Shown: positions 33,652 to 44,378 of the stretch, piece after piece
Layout: each line of letters begins with the position of its first letter
How positions within the stretch are numbered: the stretch's first letter is position 1
Assembly: GCF_011745365.1 (NCBI RefSeq)
Contig: NW_024468910.1
Location: 3,624,068 to 3,688,067, forward strand
Source of the DNA: Cryphonectria parasitica EP155
Lineage: Eukaryota; Ascomycota; Sordariomycetes; Diaporthales; Cryphonectriaceae
DNA: 64,000 nucleotides
Direction of reading: 5' to 3'
Program-made: the position numbers and the translations under genes
Notes under the pieces: generated by a model
What the model was told of the DNA's origin: nothing
The model's input: only the letters and a program-made list of their open reading frames with translations
Database searches by the model: none

Positions 33652-35398
33652 CTACTTGATTTCCAACAGCTTGATGTCGAAGATCAGGGTGCTGTTGCCC
33701 GGGATGCCCGGCAGGCTCTTGCTGCCATAAGCCTTGCTGGCTGGGATCGTCAGGCGTCGTTCGCCACCAATGGCCATGCCCTTGACGCCAATATCCCAGC
33801 CCTCGATGACCTCGCCCTTTCCGAGCTTGAATGAAAAGGGAGGGCCCTTCTTGTTGGCTGTTATGGGAGAGAGACATTAGCGCCTTGGTACAACATAGTG
33901 GTCATCACGGAGGGAACCTTACCGTCAAAGATCTTGCCGTTCTCGAGCTTGCCAATGTAGCGCATGCCAACCTTGTCGCCAGCCTTGGCGGTTCGGCCAG
34001 TGCCGACCTTGCGGTCGTCAATGGTCACGCCCTTCTCGACACGGACACTGGTGGCAGGCTTCTTGGCCTTGTCACCCTGCTTGGCCTTCTCCGCAGGAGA
34101 GCCAGTAGGGCCCTGCTCAAGATTCTTGGCGAATTGGACCTTCTTCTCGGACTTGAGAGTGTCCTTCTCGGCGGCGACAGCCTTGCCCTCGTTGTTCTTG
34201 AGCTTCTTGGCCTGCTTCTTGCTGAGCTTGGGCTCCTCCTTGGCAATAAGGTCATCAAGGCCGTCGGCGCCGTCGTCAGCAGTGCGCTTGTTCTTGCCCT
34301 TCTTGGTCTCGACCAGCTTCGGTGCCTCTTCCTCGTCGGTATCAACCTCCTCGACACGGTCGACGCCATCGATGTCGTCGAGCTCGTCCTCGGACTCGTC
34401 GCCAATCAACTCGTCCATACCCGGAGGGAGGTCGTACTCATCATCATCCGAGTCCTCGTCGCTCACGGAGGCGCTGTCCTCATCGAAGACGTAGTTGCCG
34501 GTGACGTAGATAGTGTGGGTTCCAGTGTTGACAAAGAAAGCCTTCTCACCCTCGCCGACGGTCAGGTCGAGGGGTTGCTGGCAGTGCTTTTGACATTCTT
34601 GAGTTAGCTCGGCCACTTATTGGGCACCTGGGGTTGTGTACTCACAGCCTCGGTGTCGAGGGTGCAGATGGTGAACTGCTGCAGGTCGAGATCTTGCAGT
34701 TCATCCTCCTCGTCACTGTCCTCCTCGTCCTCCTCGTCCTCATCAAGATCCTCGTCGTCTTCTGTGGCCTTGGCCTTGCCCTTGCCGTTTGCGGCAGCCT
34801 TGGAGCCGTTCGCCTTCTTGGCCTTCTTGTTCTTCTTGTCGGATTCGTCATCAAGCATCTCCTCGTCCGACTCGTCGTCCTTGGTGGCCTCGAGAAGCTC
34901 CTTCAGGGCGGCGGCCTGGAGAGCCTTCTTGGACTTGGCGGGGTCGCTGGGGCCTCCGTTTGCCTCATCGTCTTCGTCGTCCTCGGAGTCCTCATCAGAA
35001 AGGTCACCGCCAGCAAGGAGCTGGCGCAAATACTCATCCTCATCCTCAGAGTCGTCATCAAGTTGAGTGTCGTCAAAGGACTGCTTAATGAGCTTGAGAG
35101 TGGAGCGGGGGCGACGAGGGGGCTGGTCATCGTCCTCGACCTCCTCGGTGGGGTCAATGGCAGCCATGGTCAGACGAATCTGGTATTGTCAGCCATCGCG
35201 AAAGTTACACTTGCAGGTTAGACAGCAGGCAGCAGTGTGCTGTGGTAACAACAAGGGAAGGGGGAAGCAATTGTTCTGACAAGAGAGTTCAAGTGTTGAA
35301 ATACTCACAGTAACTTGACCAGACTGGGTAACTGGGACCAAGATGTCGCCAGGAGGAACCTCGAGCCCATAGAGGGCAACAGGTTGCATCGGTGCCAT
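33652..35398 (-). CDS. FPR4: Nucleolar FKBP-type peptidyl-prolyl isomerase Fpr3/Fpr4
   Basis: Exons 35309..35398, 34646..35179, 33923..34586, 33652..33857; introns of 129, 59 and 65 bp; 497 aa. The N-terminus ([17 protein letters not shown]... [12 protein letters not shown]) starts a nucleoplasmin-like domain, interrupted by Glu/Asp and Lys tracts (about residues 60-190 and 240-390). The last ~110 residues form the FKBP domain: [63 protein letters not shown]. The active-site Tyr, Phe-Asp pair, Trp and Tyr are all present. Fpr3/4 are nucleolar histone chaperones and proline isomerases that act on H3 tails and rDNA chromatin. Fungi usually keep one such gene, so the split between Fpr3 and Fpr4 does not apply. 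All four exons join in phase. Confidence 0.94.
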
Positions 35399-36406
35399 TG
35401 TGACAGATTGCGTTGAGAATCTGAGTAAAGAACAGACTGGTCCAATCGAGAGGGTAGTGATCGATTGGAGGAAGGGTTTTCTTGTACAAAAAAAACCAGC
35501 TGGGAGAGAAGATGAAAATTCGTCCACCTCTAGAAACAGTCGAAGGAGAAAAAAAGGCAGAATAGAGGGAGACCACACCCGTCACAAAGCCAAGGCGATC
35601 CTGCCTCGAAATTTTGAAAAAGTTAGGCTGCACTGATAAGATAAGCCTCACTCCACTTTGAAACCTGCACAGCCAATCAATGTAGCAGACGCTAACCTTG
35701 GCACTTCTATCGCAGTATTGCTTGCAACTCTGAACAAGGCCAACACTTCAGCTTTGACAAATACTCACAAGCACCTGGACCAAGCTACAGCATTTCCGGT
35801 CCAGACCCTCAGGCAGCAACAGCGTTGTGTGTCACCTGTGATTGAGTTGATGGCTTTGATAAGATGAACTCTGCAGGAGATTATTGCACTTGGGAACTTC
35901 CACAGCTTGATTAGGTGGCAATATCTCGAATCACAATCTCTCTTCCCATCTCCTCCTGGCTTTCCTCACCTTCATACTATTGTTGGTCTAGTTGTGTTGT
36001 GCACGAGCTCAGTCGGCCCTGTATGATCCACCATCTGAAGCAGTACAAAGACCAGGCAAGTATTTGTTGCAAGGCCACTCACTGTCACCCTGGACACAAT
36101 TTTCTCAGCATGAGGCGCGTGCACAATATCTGGCCTGTTGCTTCATGGAGTAAGCTGAAGTCAAAAGCAGAGATGCTCAGACTCATACAAACGGTAGCAA
36201 GAGCGCACGGGAGAGGTTTCCGATGGACCTTCTTCGGAAGACAGAGAGAGAGAGCTGCTTCGTCATGGCATCATCGCTCAGTGGACACCTTGCCAGTCGT
36301 GACCAACATGGGCCCTCCTTCCTGAGTCGCAGCATCCCCGCGGGGCGACCAACTACATCCGGGAGTCGATGCCGGTCATGTCCCCTGGTCGAGATGCCCA
36401 GAACCC

Positions 36407-36560
36407 CGGGCAGACGTCGGCGAGACCTCTTCGAGCAGTGTGTCCCCAGCACGGAGAGACGTCGGCGAGATACTGGACGGTGATAGTCTCACCAGTGGGC
36501 AAGAGATCTTTTGGATCGGTATGTCCATGGTCCGGGCAGACGTCGACAAGACGCTGGGCC
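36407..36560. repeat. Three degenerate GGGCAGACGTCGGCGAGA-like units
   Basis: Similar cores begin at about 36408, 36455 and 36533 with irregular spacing. The first two contain CGG-N8-CGG at 36407-36420 and 36452-36465. In the minus frame they give three related peptides with DVCPG/DVSPC. Origin unknown. Confidence 0.5.
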
Positions 36561-37096
36561 CAGCGGCCTTCCAGTCGGCTATTATTCCTCATGTTTTTCG
36601 GGTCTTCGGGTTGCGCGTCCGTCACAAAACGTCTCTTTCGATATGTTTTCTTTCTTTTTTTGTCGACTACGAGAGAAATACATGTCAATCAGATCAGGGG
36701 ACTGCCCACCCAAGAATGATCCAAGTCGGCTGAGGCTTCTAACCAATCACGGTCTGAAGGTCATCAAGTTGATGACCTGACCACGCGTTAGCCTTGACTC
36801 GAAAACATGACAAAGCGTCAGAAAATCTGGGGTAATGCGCGCTATGCCTCATGATAGCTTGTGCTAGGGATTCGCTCGGCAGTCATCTCACCCAGCTTTA
36901 ATTTTATAGGTCGAAAACTTCACATTGTGCGTGGGGGGAGTGTATGGCGGCAAAGCATGCTTATGGTTAACCGAAACTTGGCTCTCTCCCCCAAAAATGC
37001 CCAGGCACACCCCCTAGTGTAACACCGCAGCTGACCAACTTGCAGCTGTTCTCGGCCTCTTGATAGGTCCTTACCATGGGTGCACGTCCTGGGGCT

Positions 37097-37110
37097 CGGC
37101 CCGTTCACGG
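37097..37110 (+). promoter_or_regulatory. CGG-N8-CGG element (possible AmyR-type site)
   Basis: CGGCCCGTTCACGG fits the CGGN8(C/A)GG binding motif described for the fungal amylase activator AmyR. It lies about 0.73 kb upstream of the amylase ATG. Such motifs also arise by chance about once per 2 kb when both strands are counted. Confidence 0.4.
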
Positions 37111-37289
37111 CCCTACGACGTCCTCTTACAATTTCTTTTCCGCCACTCTTCTTCTTCCATTTCGAATTGTTGTCGCTTTTTGTGGTCTTCTGTTTTAAGA
37201 CAGCGCCTCTTTCCTCTTTCTCTCACCTGCCACATCCGTCATGGGTCCCCTGACGGGGTCAGATGGTATCGTGGTCAGCCTGCTTCCCG

Positions 37290-37303
37290 CCGCAGTTTGG
37301 CCG
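37290..37303 (-). promoter_or_regulatory. CGG-N8-CGG element (possible AmyR-type site)
   Basis: CCGCAGTTTGGCCG, which reads CGG-N8-CGG on the minus strand, about 0.53 kb upstream of the amylase ATG. Second copy of the motif in the proximal region. Confidence 0.4.
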
Positions 37304-37696
37304 GGGATTACCGGCACACACACACACACACGCGATCTGGACTTTGACCGACAGTTTTCCTCACGAGGCCATCACATGCTCGGGTTTCATTCAATGACGG
37401 CTTACTTACGTGTCTTTTCTGTGCCGTCGGCAAGTAGGATACACAAACAATGCAAGGAGTATATGGGTTGTGTGGTGGGGCGGAGGGGAATTGTGTCGGA
37501 GAGAGGGGGGATGAGAGGGTAGGAGGAGGAAGAAGGGGGGGGGGGGCGCACAAAGAAGCACACATCCTTGGGGATGGTGCTCCCTGCCCAAGTTTCCTAC
37601 GGTTGAGGCGGCCAGAGATCCTGCAGTCCTTACCATATCAAAATCAGACTGGGAACACTGCAGAGCCGAAACATGTGGTGTGGATATATCTTTATG

Positions 37697-37703
37697 TATA
37701 AAA
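37697..37703 (+). promoter_or_regulatory. TATA box of the amylase gene
   Basis: TATAAAA followed by GG, 132 bp upstream of the ATG; consistent with a leader of about 100 nt. Strongly regulated secreted-enzyme genes of fungi often have such a box. Confidence 0.6.
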
Positions 37704-37834
37704 GGTCCTTGACGATGCACTTGAGGTCTGTCACTGTTTCGTTGTGTTGCTCGAAGGCGATGTTGGCGATTTGTCTGTATCTACTTCTTCCTCTTCCTCT
37801 TCTCTGTCCTTAAACTGCGGTATACTGGAGGATT

Positions 37835-40219
37835 ATGTCTTCTGAGCGTCATCTCCTGTCTTTGCTCGTGGCAGCAGTGCTTGCTGCCCCAGTGGTATGC
37901 CTGAGTCCTGCAGAATGGCGTTCTCAGAGCATCTATCAGGTCATGACAGACCGCTTTGCCCGGACGGACCTTTCCACCACCGCAACTTGTGATGCGTCTG
38001 ACGGCATCTACTGTGGTGGCACTTGGGAAGGCTTGATCAGCAAGTTGGACTACATTCAAGACATGGGATTCACGGCCGTGTGGGTGTCCCCTTTTGTGGC
38101 ACAAATGGAGGGCGATACAACCGACGGCGAGTCGTACCATGTGAGCTCAAGGCCTCTTCTTGTTTATCATCTCCCGAAAGGAAAAGAGAAACAAACCTAC
38201 ACTAGTCTTGATACTAACTCAAAGGTAAAACATAGGGCTATTGGGCTCAAGACATTTATTCTGTCAACTCAAACTTCGGCTCAGCCTCGGACCTGAAGGC
38301 CCTGTCCACCGCTCTCCATGATCGGGGCATGTATCTCATGATGGACGTCGTCACCAACCACTTTGCTTATGACGGGTCTCCCGAGGACGTTGACTACAGC
38401 ATGTTCAGCCCCTTCAACTCGAGCTCGCACTTCCACTCGTACTGCGAGATCGACTACGACGTCATCACATCGATCCAGGACTGCTGGGAGGGCGACACGA
38501 TCGTGCCGCTGCCGGACCTGGCCACCGAGAACGAGGACGTGTACTCGGTCTGGTACGATTGGATCGCCGACGTCGTAAGCACGTACGGCATTGACGGCAT
38601 CCGCCTCGACAGCGCGTACGAGCTCAACTACAACTTCACTCCCGGGTTCGAGGACGCCGCAGGCGTGTACCTCGTCGGCGAGGTGGCCGATGGGGATCCG
38701 ACTGTGGTCACGCCGTACCAGCAGTACATGAGCGGCGTGCTCAACTACCCGGCCTTCTACTGGATCACGCAGGCCTTTGAGTCCTCGTCGGGCAGCATCT
38801 CCAACCTGGTGGCGGGCATCAACGAGATGAAGGCCGACACGGACACCACGCTCTACGGCTCGTTCCTCGAGAACCAAGACCAGCCGCGCTTCCCCTCCCT
38901 GACCAGCGACTACAGCCTCGCCAAGACGGCCATCGCCTTTACCATGCTGGCAGATGGCATCCCCATCATCTACCAGGGCCAGGAGCAGCACTGCAACGGC
39001 AGCAGTGTCCCTGACAACCGCGAGGCCATCTGGCTGTCCGGCTACGACACCACCGCCGAGCTCTACACCTGGATCGCCAGCCTCAACGCCATCCGCAACT
39101 GGGCCATCTACCAGGACTCGACATGGGTCACGTACCAGACCTGGCCCATCTACTCCGACACCCACACCATCGGCATGCGCAAGGGCAACGCTGGCAAGCA
39201 GATCGTCGGGGTGTACAGCAACGTTGGCTCCAGCGGGTCGACCACGATCACCCTCGAGGCTGCCAACACGGGCTTCACCGCTGGCCAGGCCCTGATCGAT
39301 GTCATGAGCTGCACCGCCTTCACCGCCGACTCCAGTGGTGATCTCAGCGTCTCCATCAGTGAGGGTGTGCCGCGCATCTTCTACCCGACTGCGGCGCTCA
39401 GCGGATGTTCGTTATGTGGTGAGTGAGAGGTTATTTAGTCCTATGTCTGGCGAATGGACTTTTTTTCTCTTTCTTTTCTTTCTTTGTCTTCTGTCACACC
39501 AAAGTGTGTATTGCATTGTTAAATGAGCATGGTCTGTACCAGATAGAAAGGGGAAGAAAGGAAGGTGATCTTGGCGTGGAATCTGTACCATGGCAGAAGT
39601 GGCTTTCATGGACAAAGATGTTCAAGCAAATATTTCATTCTTTTTTTGCTGCTTTTTCTTTCCCTCCTCTTCTCTCCTCTCTCCTCAGAGGTAACTGCTG
39701 CTCGAGATCCATGCATCGAAACAATTTCTCTAAGACAGGCTTAGGGGGTGGATCCTCAACTACAACGACTGGGAACTGCACTTCCAGCTCTGTCGCTATC
39801 ACTTTTGACGAGATCGTTTCTACTACTTATGGAACTACCATCAAGATGTAAGCACTCTCTATCTTCTTCTTCTTCCTCCTCCTCCTGCTGCTGCTGTTAC
39901 TCCCACACCCTTCCCCATATTCCCCTGTTTCCTCCTGGAAACTAACCTGGACCCCTCCTTCGCCTCCTTCAATAGCTCCGGAGACATATCCACCCTCGGC
40001 GACTGGGACACCAGTGACGCCCTGGCCCTCAGCGCCTCCCAGTACACCTCCAGCGATCCGCTGTGGGATCTCACCGTGGACCTGACCCCTGGTGCCGTCG
40101 TCGAGTACAAGTTCATCAGCGTCGACAGCTCCGGCGACGTGACGTGGGAGGCCGACCCGAACCACACGCTGACCGTACCGTGTTCGGCAACGACGGTGTC
40201 GGCGAGCTGGCAGACGTAG
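37835..40219 (+). CDS. Secreted GH13 alpha-amylase with C-terminal starch-binding CBM20, variant active site
   Basis: Exons 37835..38140, 38236..39418, 39739..39847, 39976..40219; introns 95, 320 and 128 bp; 613 aa. A signal peptide ([15 protein letters not shown]) is followed by a TAKA-like (beta/alpha)8 domain, residues about 24-490, a short Gly/Ser/Thr linker, and a CBM20 (about 510-613, [42 protein letters not shown]). Conserved region I is DVVTNH (139-144). The triad is present: D227 (GIRLDS), E251 (GEVADGD), D317. However, the Lys-His after the nucleophile is Tyr230-Glu231, and region IV reads ENQDQPRF, so the His before the third acid is Gln316. Two of three usual substrate-binding histidines are therefore lost. 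It may still act on starch, with altered specificity or pH optimum, or be weak. The long second intron separates catalytic domain and linker. Confidence 0.9.
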
Positions 40220-41513
40220 GATTCAGAAGAACCAACAGGCGGAGGAGGGTGGCGAGAGCTGGCCGCCACCTTGGTCCAATTTTCTAGAACTGGGTCATGA
40301 TAGTAGGTGTTGCCTGGCTGGCATGGATTTCTGGATGTACCTATTTTTATCACCCCTTGTCTATGCATAAAATTTGTCCATACATACAATTTGAAGGTGG
40401 AGGATACTCAGTAGCACATGAAGATACTTCCTAAAGGAGGTTGTTGAAATTGCAGCGGGAATGAAGCACGATCCACGATGCCCGATCCTGCGGTTCACTA
40501 AATCCTTTCATTTGGATATGAAACAAGTATATATTTTGCCCATCATATATATATATGCGGTGCTTTCTAAATGGGGATGGCCGAGTCTCGGTGATTGTCT
40601 CAAGACTAGCCCCTCAAGAGGAGCTCACTTTGTAAACATGAGAAAAAAATCAGCTCAAATATCAGTAATGAGTGAAGTGGTAAGGCCGGTGGCTTTGTGT
40701 CACGAGCAGGATGAAGAAACCCAGATGTTCTTGTGGAAGGAGAACAATAAGAAGGAAAAGAAGTAAGAGAAGAAGAAAACACTTTTCATAACTGTAGCAG
40801 ATGATGTCAACATTCTTAACCTGTGAACGCGTATAATGTTCCAATTCGAGGGCAACGTCTGCACCAAAATCACTTCAATGAACTGGACCGTTTCTCAATC
40901 GGCAGCGAAGCATCTCGTCTGACGCGACAAGTGGCGCAGAGAATATCTTGCGACAAAAAAGTAAGATAGGGCAAATCTTTGTTTAAGGAAATGGGCATGT
41001 TCGACTTGAGAAGTCCAGCTGCTTAGACCTCAGCGGACAAATATCAGCGACCAACCTCTGTTGCCCCCATAATGCGACGAAACGCCACCACTAAAGTAGA
41101 AGAACCTTTCGCTGAGGGTATCTCTATAGGTAGTCTACATTGTTGTGTGAATTCCCGCAGCACGAGCCAAGGCCATTGCGAGGTGAGAGAACAGGTCCGA
41201 CATGATTGACTACTATTCAGGCCAGCTAACTATCACGAACACAGGCAGGCTGGAGTTGTTGGACTGCACCGGCGCATTAGGACATCGATCAGTCCTCCGT
41301 GAGCTGAATTTGCAGTCCGTGGTCATCATAGAGACGGATAGGGAGATGGGTTTGTGGATTTTTTTTTGTATCAACTCATTCCAAAAATTCCAGCCAGCCA
41401 GTCCTTTTGTCCATTTTGACCACCAGCCAACGCGCGGCCACGAGCCGCACAGAATAATGAGTAAGCGTAGGTAACATGATCATGGCCATAAGACGGCATC
41501 CGCAAAGCCCCAA
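40220..41513. other. Convergent 3' region amylase / Zn2Cys6 regulator
   Basis: 1.3 kb between facing stop codons; AT-rich, with short TA repeats near 40547-40557. No gene recognised. Confidence 0.5.
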
Positions 41514-44378
41514 TCATTTTGAGCTGCTCCCCGGTGTGCTGAACGAGTAGCTCTCGCCAGAGCTCGGTGATGGGTCGCCGGCTTGGGGCGCCGGTTGATC
41601 CCCAGTCAAGAAGGTCTGGAACTGACCGTCTGTTCCCCAGGTAGTGTTCTCGGTATAATTTTGGAGAGCATCCTAAAAAAAAAAAAAATGTCAGTATGAT
41701 GGTATTCTCTTTGAGAATCTACAGATCCCCCATTTTAGGAATGCCAAGACCAAACTCACCCAATCGAAGTTCTGGCCCATTTCCATCCCGTTGCCCATGG
41801 CATTGAACATTGATGAGAACGGTGACCCGGGGTTCATTCCCAGGTCTCCCGAGAAATCGGGCGTCATACCTGTCCTCTCAGCCGGTGGCACCGAGAGATC
41901 CATGGCAGGATATGTCGTGCCACCAGGACTCTGCACACTGGTGCCAAATGCAGCTGCTGTGTTGGGCGTTAGACCGCCAGAGGACATCATGCCCAGCGTC
42001 ATGGCGGCATTGTGCTCGGGCTGCATATTGACATCGTCCAAGCTGGCAAACATATCGTCCTTCATCGGTACTGTAGGCGGTGCCATCGCAGGCGTGGGCC
42101 CACCGCTTGCACTTTCTGCTGCCGCAGGGCTGTTGATTTTGTCAAGCATGATTTTGACAATGTTATGAGCCTTGACAGCCTCCATGGAGCCGTCAGCCAA
42201 ACCCTCCCAGATGTCCCGTGCCGCCTCGAGACTACGAATCATCTCCAGTCGCTGTTCTGGCGTCCAGAAGAACAGCGATTGCGAGTCCTGCCGCTGATTG
42301 GTGCGTTCCACCTGCTTGTCGAAGTGCAGGTCGAGGGTGATCAGCATCGAGGGCAACAGGAACTCCTTCGTAGCGATCGACGCCACGTACCACTTGATCG
42401 AGCGCAGTCGACCGTTGGGTTGTGACTCGCGATGCAGCACCTTCAGATGTGACAGCATCTCCAGCGCTGCCTCGATGGCGGACCGCCGGGAATGGGCATA
42501 CCGTGGGTTGTGCCGAGACCGCGCGAGATATTTCCGGTGGAGTAGACACATGATTTTAAGGTAGAGAATATCCACGTTGAAGCGTGCTACGATTAGCGTC
42601 AAGGGTTCGTGCGAGCCTTCGAGGGGTTGCATCTTCAAGTGGGGAGGGAGTTCTTCCCGGAGTTCACGCAGTTTTGCGTCGAACCGTAGGATATCGTCAT
42701 ACGGCACCTGCTTCCCCACACGACTGGTAGCTTGCAGGATATTTCCTAACTCCAGACACAGCTTGACCTTCGCGATCATGTAGCTGATGGGTGTAGGCTC
42801 GGAATCTGGTCGTGAGGGAGGCAGAACCTTGGTGTCCGGGCCGAATTCCTCATCGAAAATGTTGTTCGGAAGCTGCGTGTCACAGTCATGGTCGTAGATC
42901 ATGCTTGGCAATGAGACTTGATGTGAGAACACGACATCAGACATCCGCAACAGAGCCCATGTCCGTCGTCTCATCTCCTGCAATAGGGGTTGAATCATGT
43001 CAGCGCAGCACAATCTGATGGCAACTTGAATGTGATCTCGGCTTACAGCTTGAAACGGAGTGAGCGATGGAAACCATTTGGCGTCTCTGTGATAGCCCAT
43101 CCGGAAAGCTACCCGCGTCACAACTGAGTTGATCAGGTACAGTGACAGATCCGCATCCCATCTCGATGAGAACTCCCCAAAGATGTAGAGCAACATAGTC
43201 TCAACGGTATACTCTCCGGGTTTCGTGTAATCAGCAGCAATGAGGCACTGCACCGTCCGCAGCCTGTACTCAGCAGCCAGCTCGAGAGTTCGACCCTTCC
43301 ACTCCGGGGGCTCGTCTCCAACTTTGTGATAACTTAGCATGGCCAGGCACAGCACAGAGTAGAGCAAGCCCAGCCACATGATGGGCGTTCTTGATGGGTC
43401 TTGCCAGTGCGCGCGCAACTGTTGGTGAAAGGTGGGCGCGTGGACGATATTGACGGCATTGTCCATTGAGTTGAAATACCGGCCACACAGCGTCAACACG
43501 TGTGACTTTGGAGGCAACTCCGCCCTGAGCTCAACGTCCGATGCAGCGGTCGCTCCCATGAGAAAAGTCGGGCCGTCCCGAGCCGTCTCTGGCTTGCTCA
43601 GGAGGACCTTTTCGTAGCTCTTCTCCAGCTCCTTCTTGTGGCTGATGAAGTAGTTTTTGACTTCTGAAATGTCGGCGAGAATGGTATGCCAATGCTCTTG
43701 CCCAATATACATGGACTTGCCCCGGTCAGTGTCCACCTTGAGCACGCCTAGCGAGTTGGCGAGACCGTCGTCGATGTCGCTGTCCTCTTCACCGTCGTCA
43801 ACAAGATTTCCATCTTCGTCCATCCTGGCAGAGGAAGAGGCCGGGGTATCTGAGTTGGCGGCGCCGGGCCCAGAGCTGGAGCTGGCGGCAACGGCGGCGG
43901 CGGCTGCCGCAGCATCTGACGGGGAGATGTTGGCGCCGCCGTGCATCAGAGACAGCACTAGACCTTCTAAGCGGTCGATTCGGTTTTGCATGTCATCGGG
44001 GGCATTCGATCCCTGGGTCTGGTTCCTTTTGCGATTAGCAGGCGTCGCGTAGGAGCAGGATAGAGTGTCAGCACCCTCTCGCTTCACGCAGTTGCTGCAT
44101 GGATGGCTTCTGTCGCATTTCCTGTGAGGTTGTCAGCCTCAGTCCAGGCTGCCGGCGCCTGCATACATGCTCGCTTCCGGGAGGGGCCCCTCATACAATC
44201 TGCTCGCATTGTCAGCAATGAGAAACGGAAGAGGGCAATGGAGCGATGCCCCTCACTTTCTTGATCGGCATGGGTAACAGCTCAGAGGAACTCTGTTCCG
44301 CTTCCTGACCACCCGATGCTGGTCAGGAGAGCGCCCCGCCCCTGAAGACGGGGTATTCGATGCGGGCGACGGTGTCAT
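41514..44378 (-). CDS. Zn2Cys6 transcription factor with fungal-specific middle domain
   Basis: Exons 44257..44378, 44197..44199 (3-nt microexon), 43047..44121, 41760..42977, 41514..41672; 858 aa. The binuclear cluster is SCYPCRSRK-L-KCDRSHPCSNC (CX2CX6CX5CX2C, last Cys after ten residues), followed by a dimerisation helix (DDMQNRIDRLEGLVLSLM). The regulatory domain includes FNSMDNAVNIVHAPTFHQQL, a WLGLLYSVLCLAML helix and EMRRRTWALLRMSDV. The intron 42978..43046 (GTAAGC, branch GCTGAC, TTGCAG) is a multiple of three and would read through without a stop, but removing it restores the usual FQAEMRRRTW. The last intron has a 14-T tract before its AG. The C-terminal 53 residues are polar. The ligand or pathway is unknown; it faces the amylase gene, but the cluster does not look like AmyR to me. 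Upstream coding exons cannot be excluded. Confidence 0.88.
44197..44199 (-). other. 3-nt microexon (ATT) in the zinc-cluster gene
   Basis: Flanked by a 57-bp intron 44200..44256 (GTGAGG ... branch GCTGACAA ... GAGCAG) and a 75-bp intron 44122..44196 (GTATGA ... branch GCTGACAA ... CTCACAG). Joining AGAAA + ATT + GAAATGC gives Arg-Lys-Leu-Lys-Cys and the exact CX6C spacing. Skipping it as one intron would give CX5C. Confidence 0.75.

Larger units (their letters stand above)
35399..37834. promoter_or_regulatory. Intergenic; upstream region of the amylase gene
   Basis: 2.4 kb between divergent starts of FPR4 and the amylase. Contains a degenerate repeat with CGG-N8-CGG elements (36407-36560), two more such elements nearer the amylase, a CA repeat (37313-37332), a G run (37539-37549) and a TATA box. 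Open frames such as 36353-36688 (minus) only reflect the repeat. No gene seen. Confidence 0.5.

Noticed and set aside
33831..34607. Long plus-strand open frame rich in Leu/Val
   Set aside because: Antisense of the Glu/Asp/Lys tracts of FPR4; low-complexity mirror.
34634..35221. 195-codon plus-strand open frame opposite FPR4 exon 2
   Set aside because: Mirror of acidic repeats; no family.
36353..36688. 111-codon minus-strand frame with three DVCPG-like repeats
   Set aside because: Explained by the degenerate DNA repeat; no start context, domain or splice support.
38281..39165. 294-codon minus-strand open frame opposite the amylase
   Set aside because: Shadow of the GC-rich catalytic domain.
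42978..43046. Reading this 69-bp segment as coding in the Zn2Cys6 gene
   Set aside because: It has a full donor, branch point and acceptor, and its removal restores the conserved EMRRRTWALL context.
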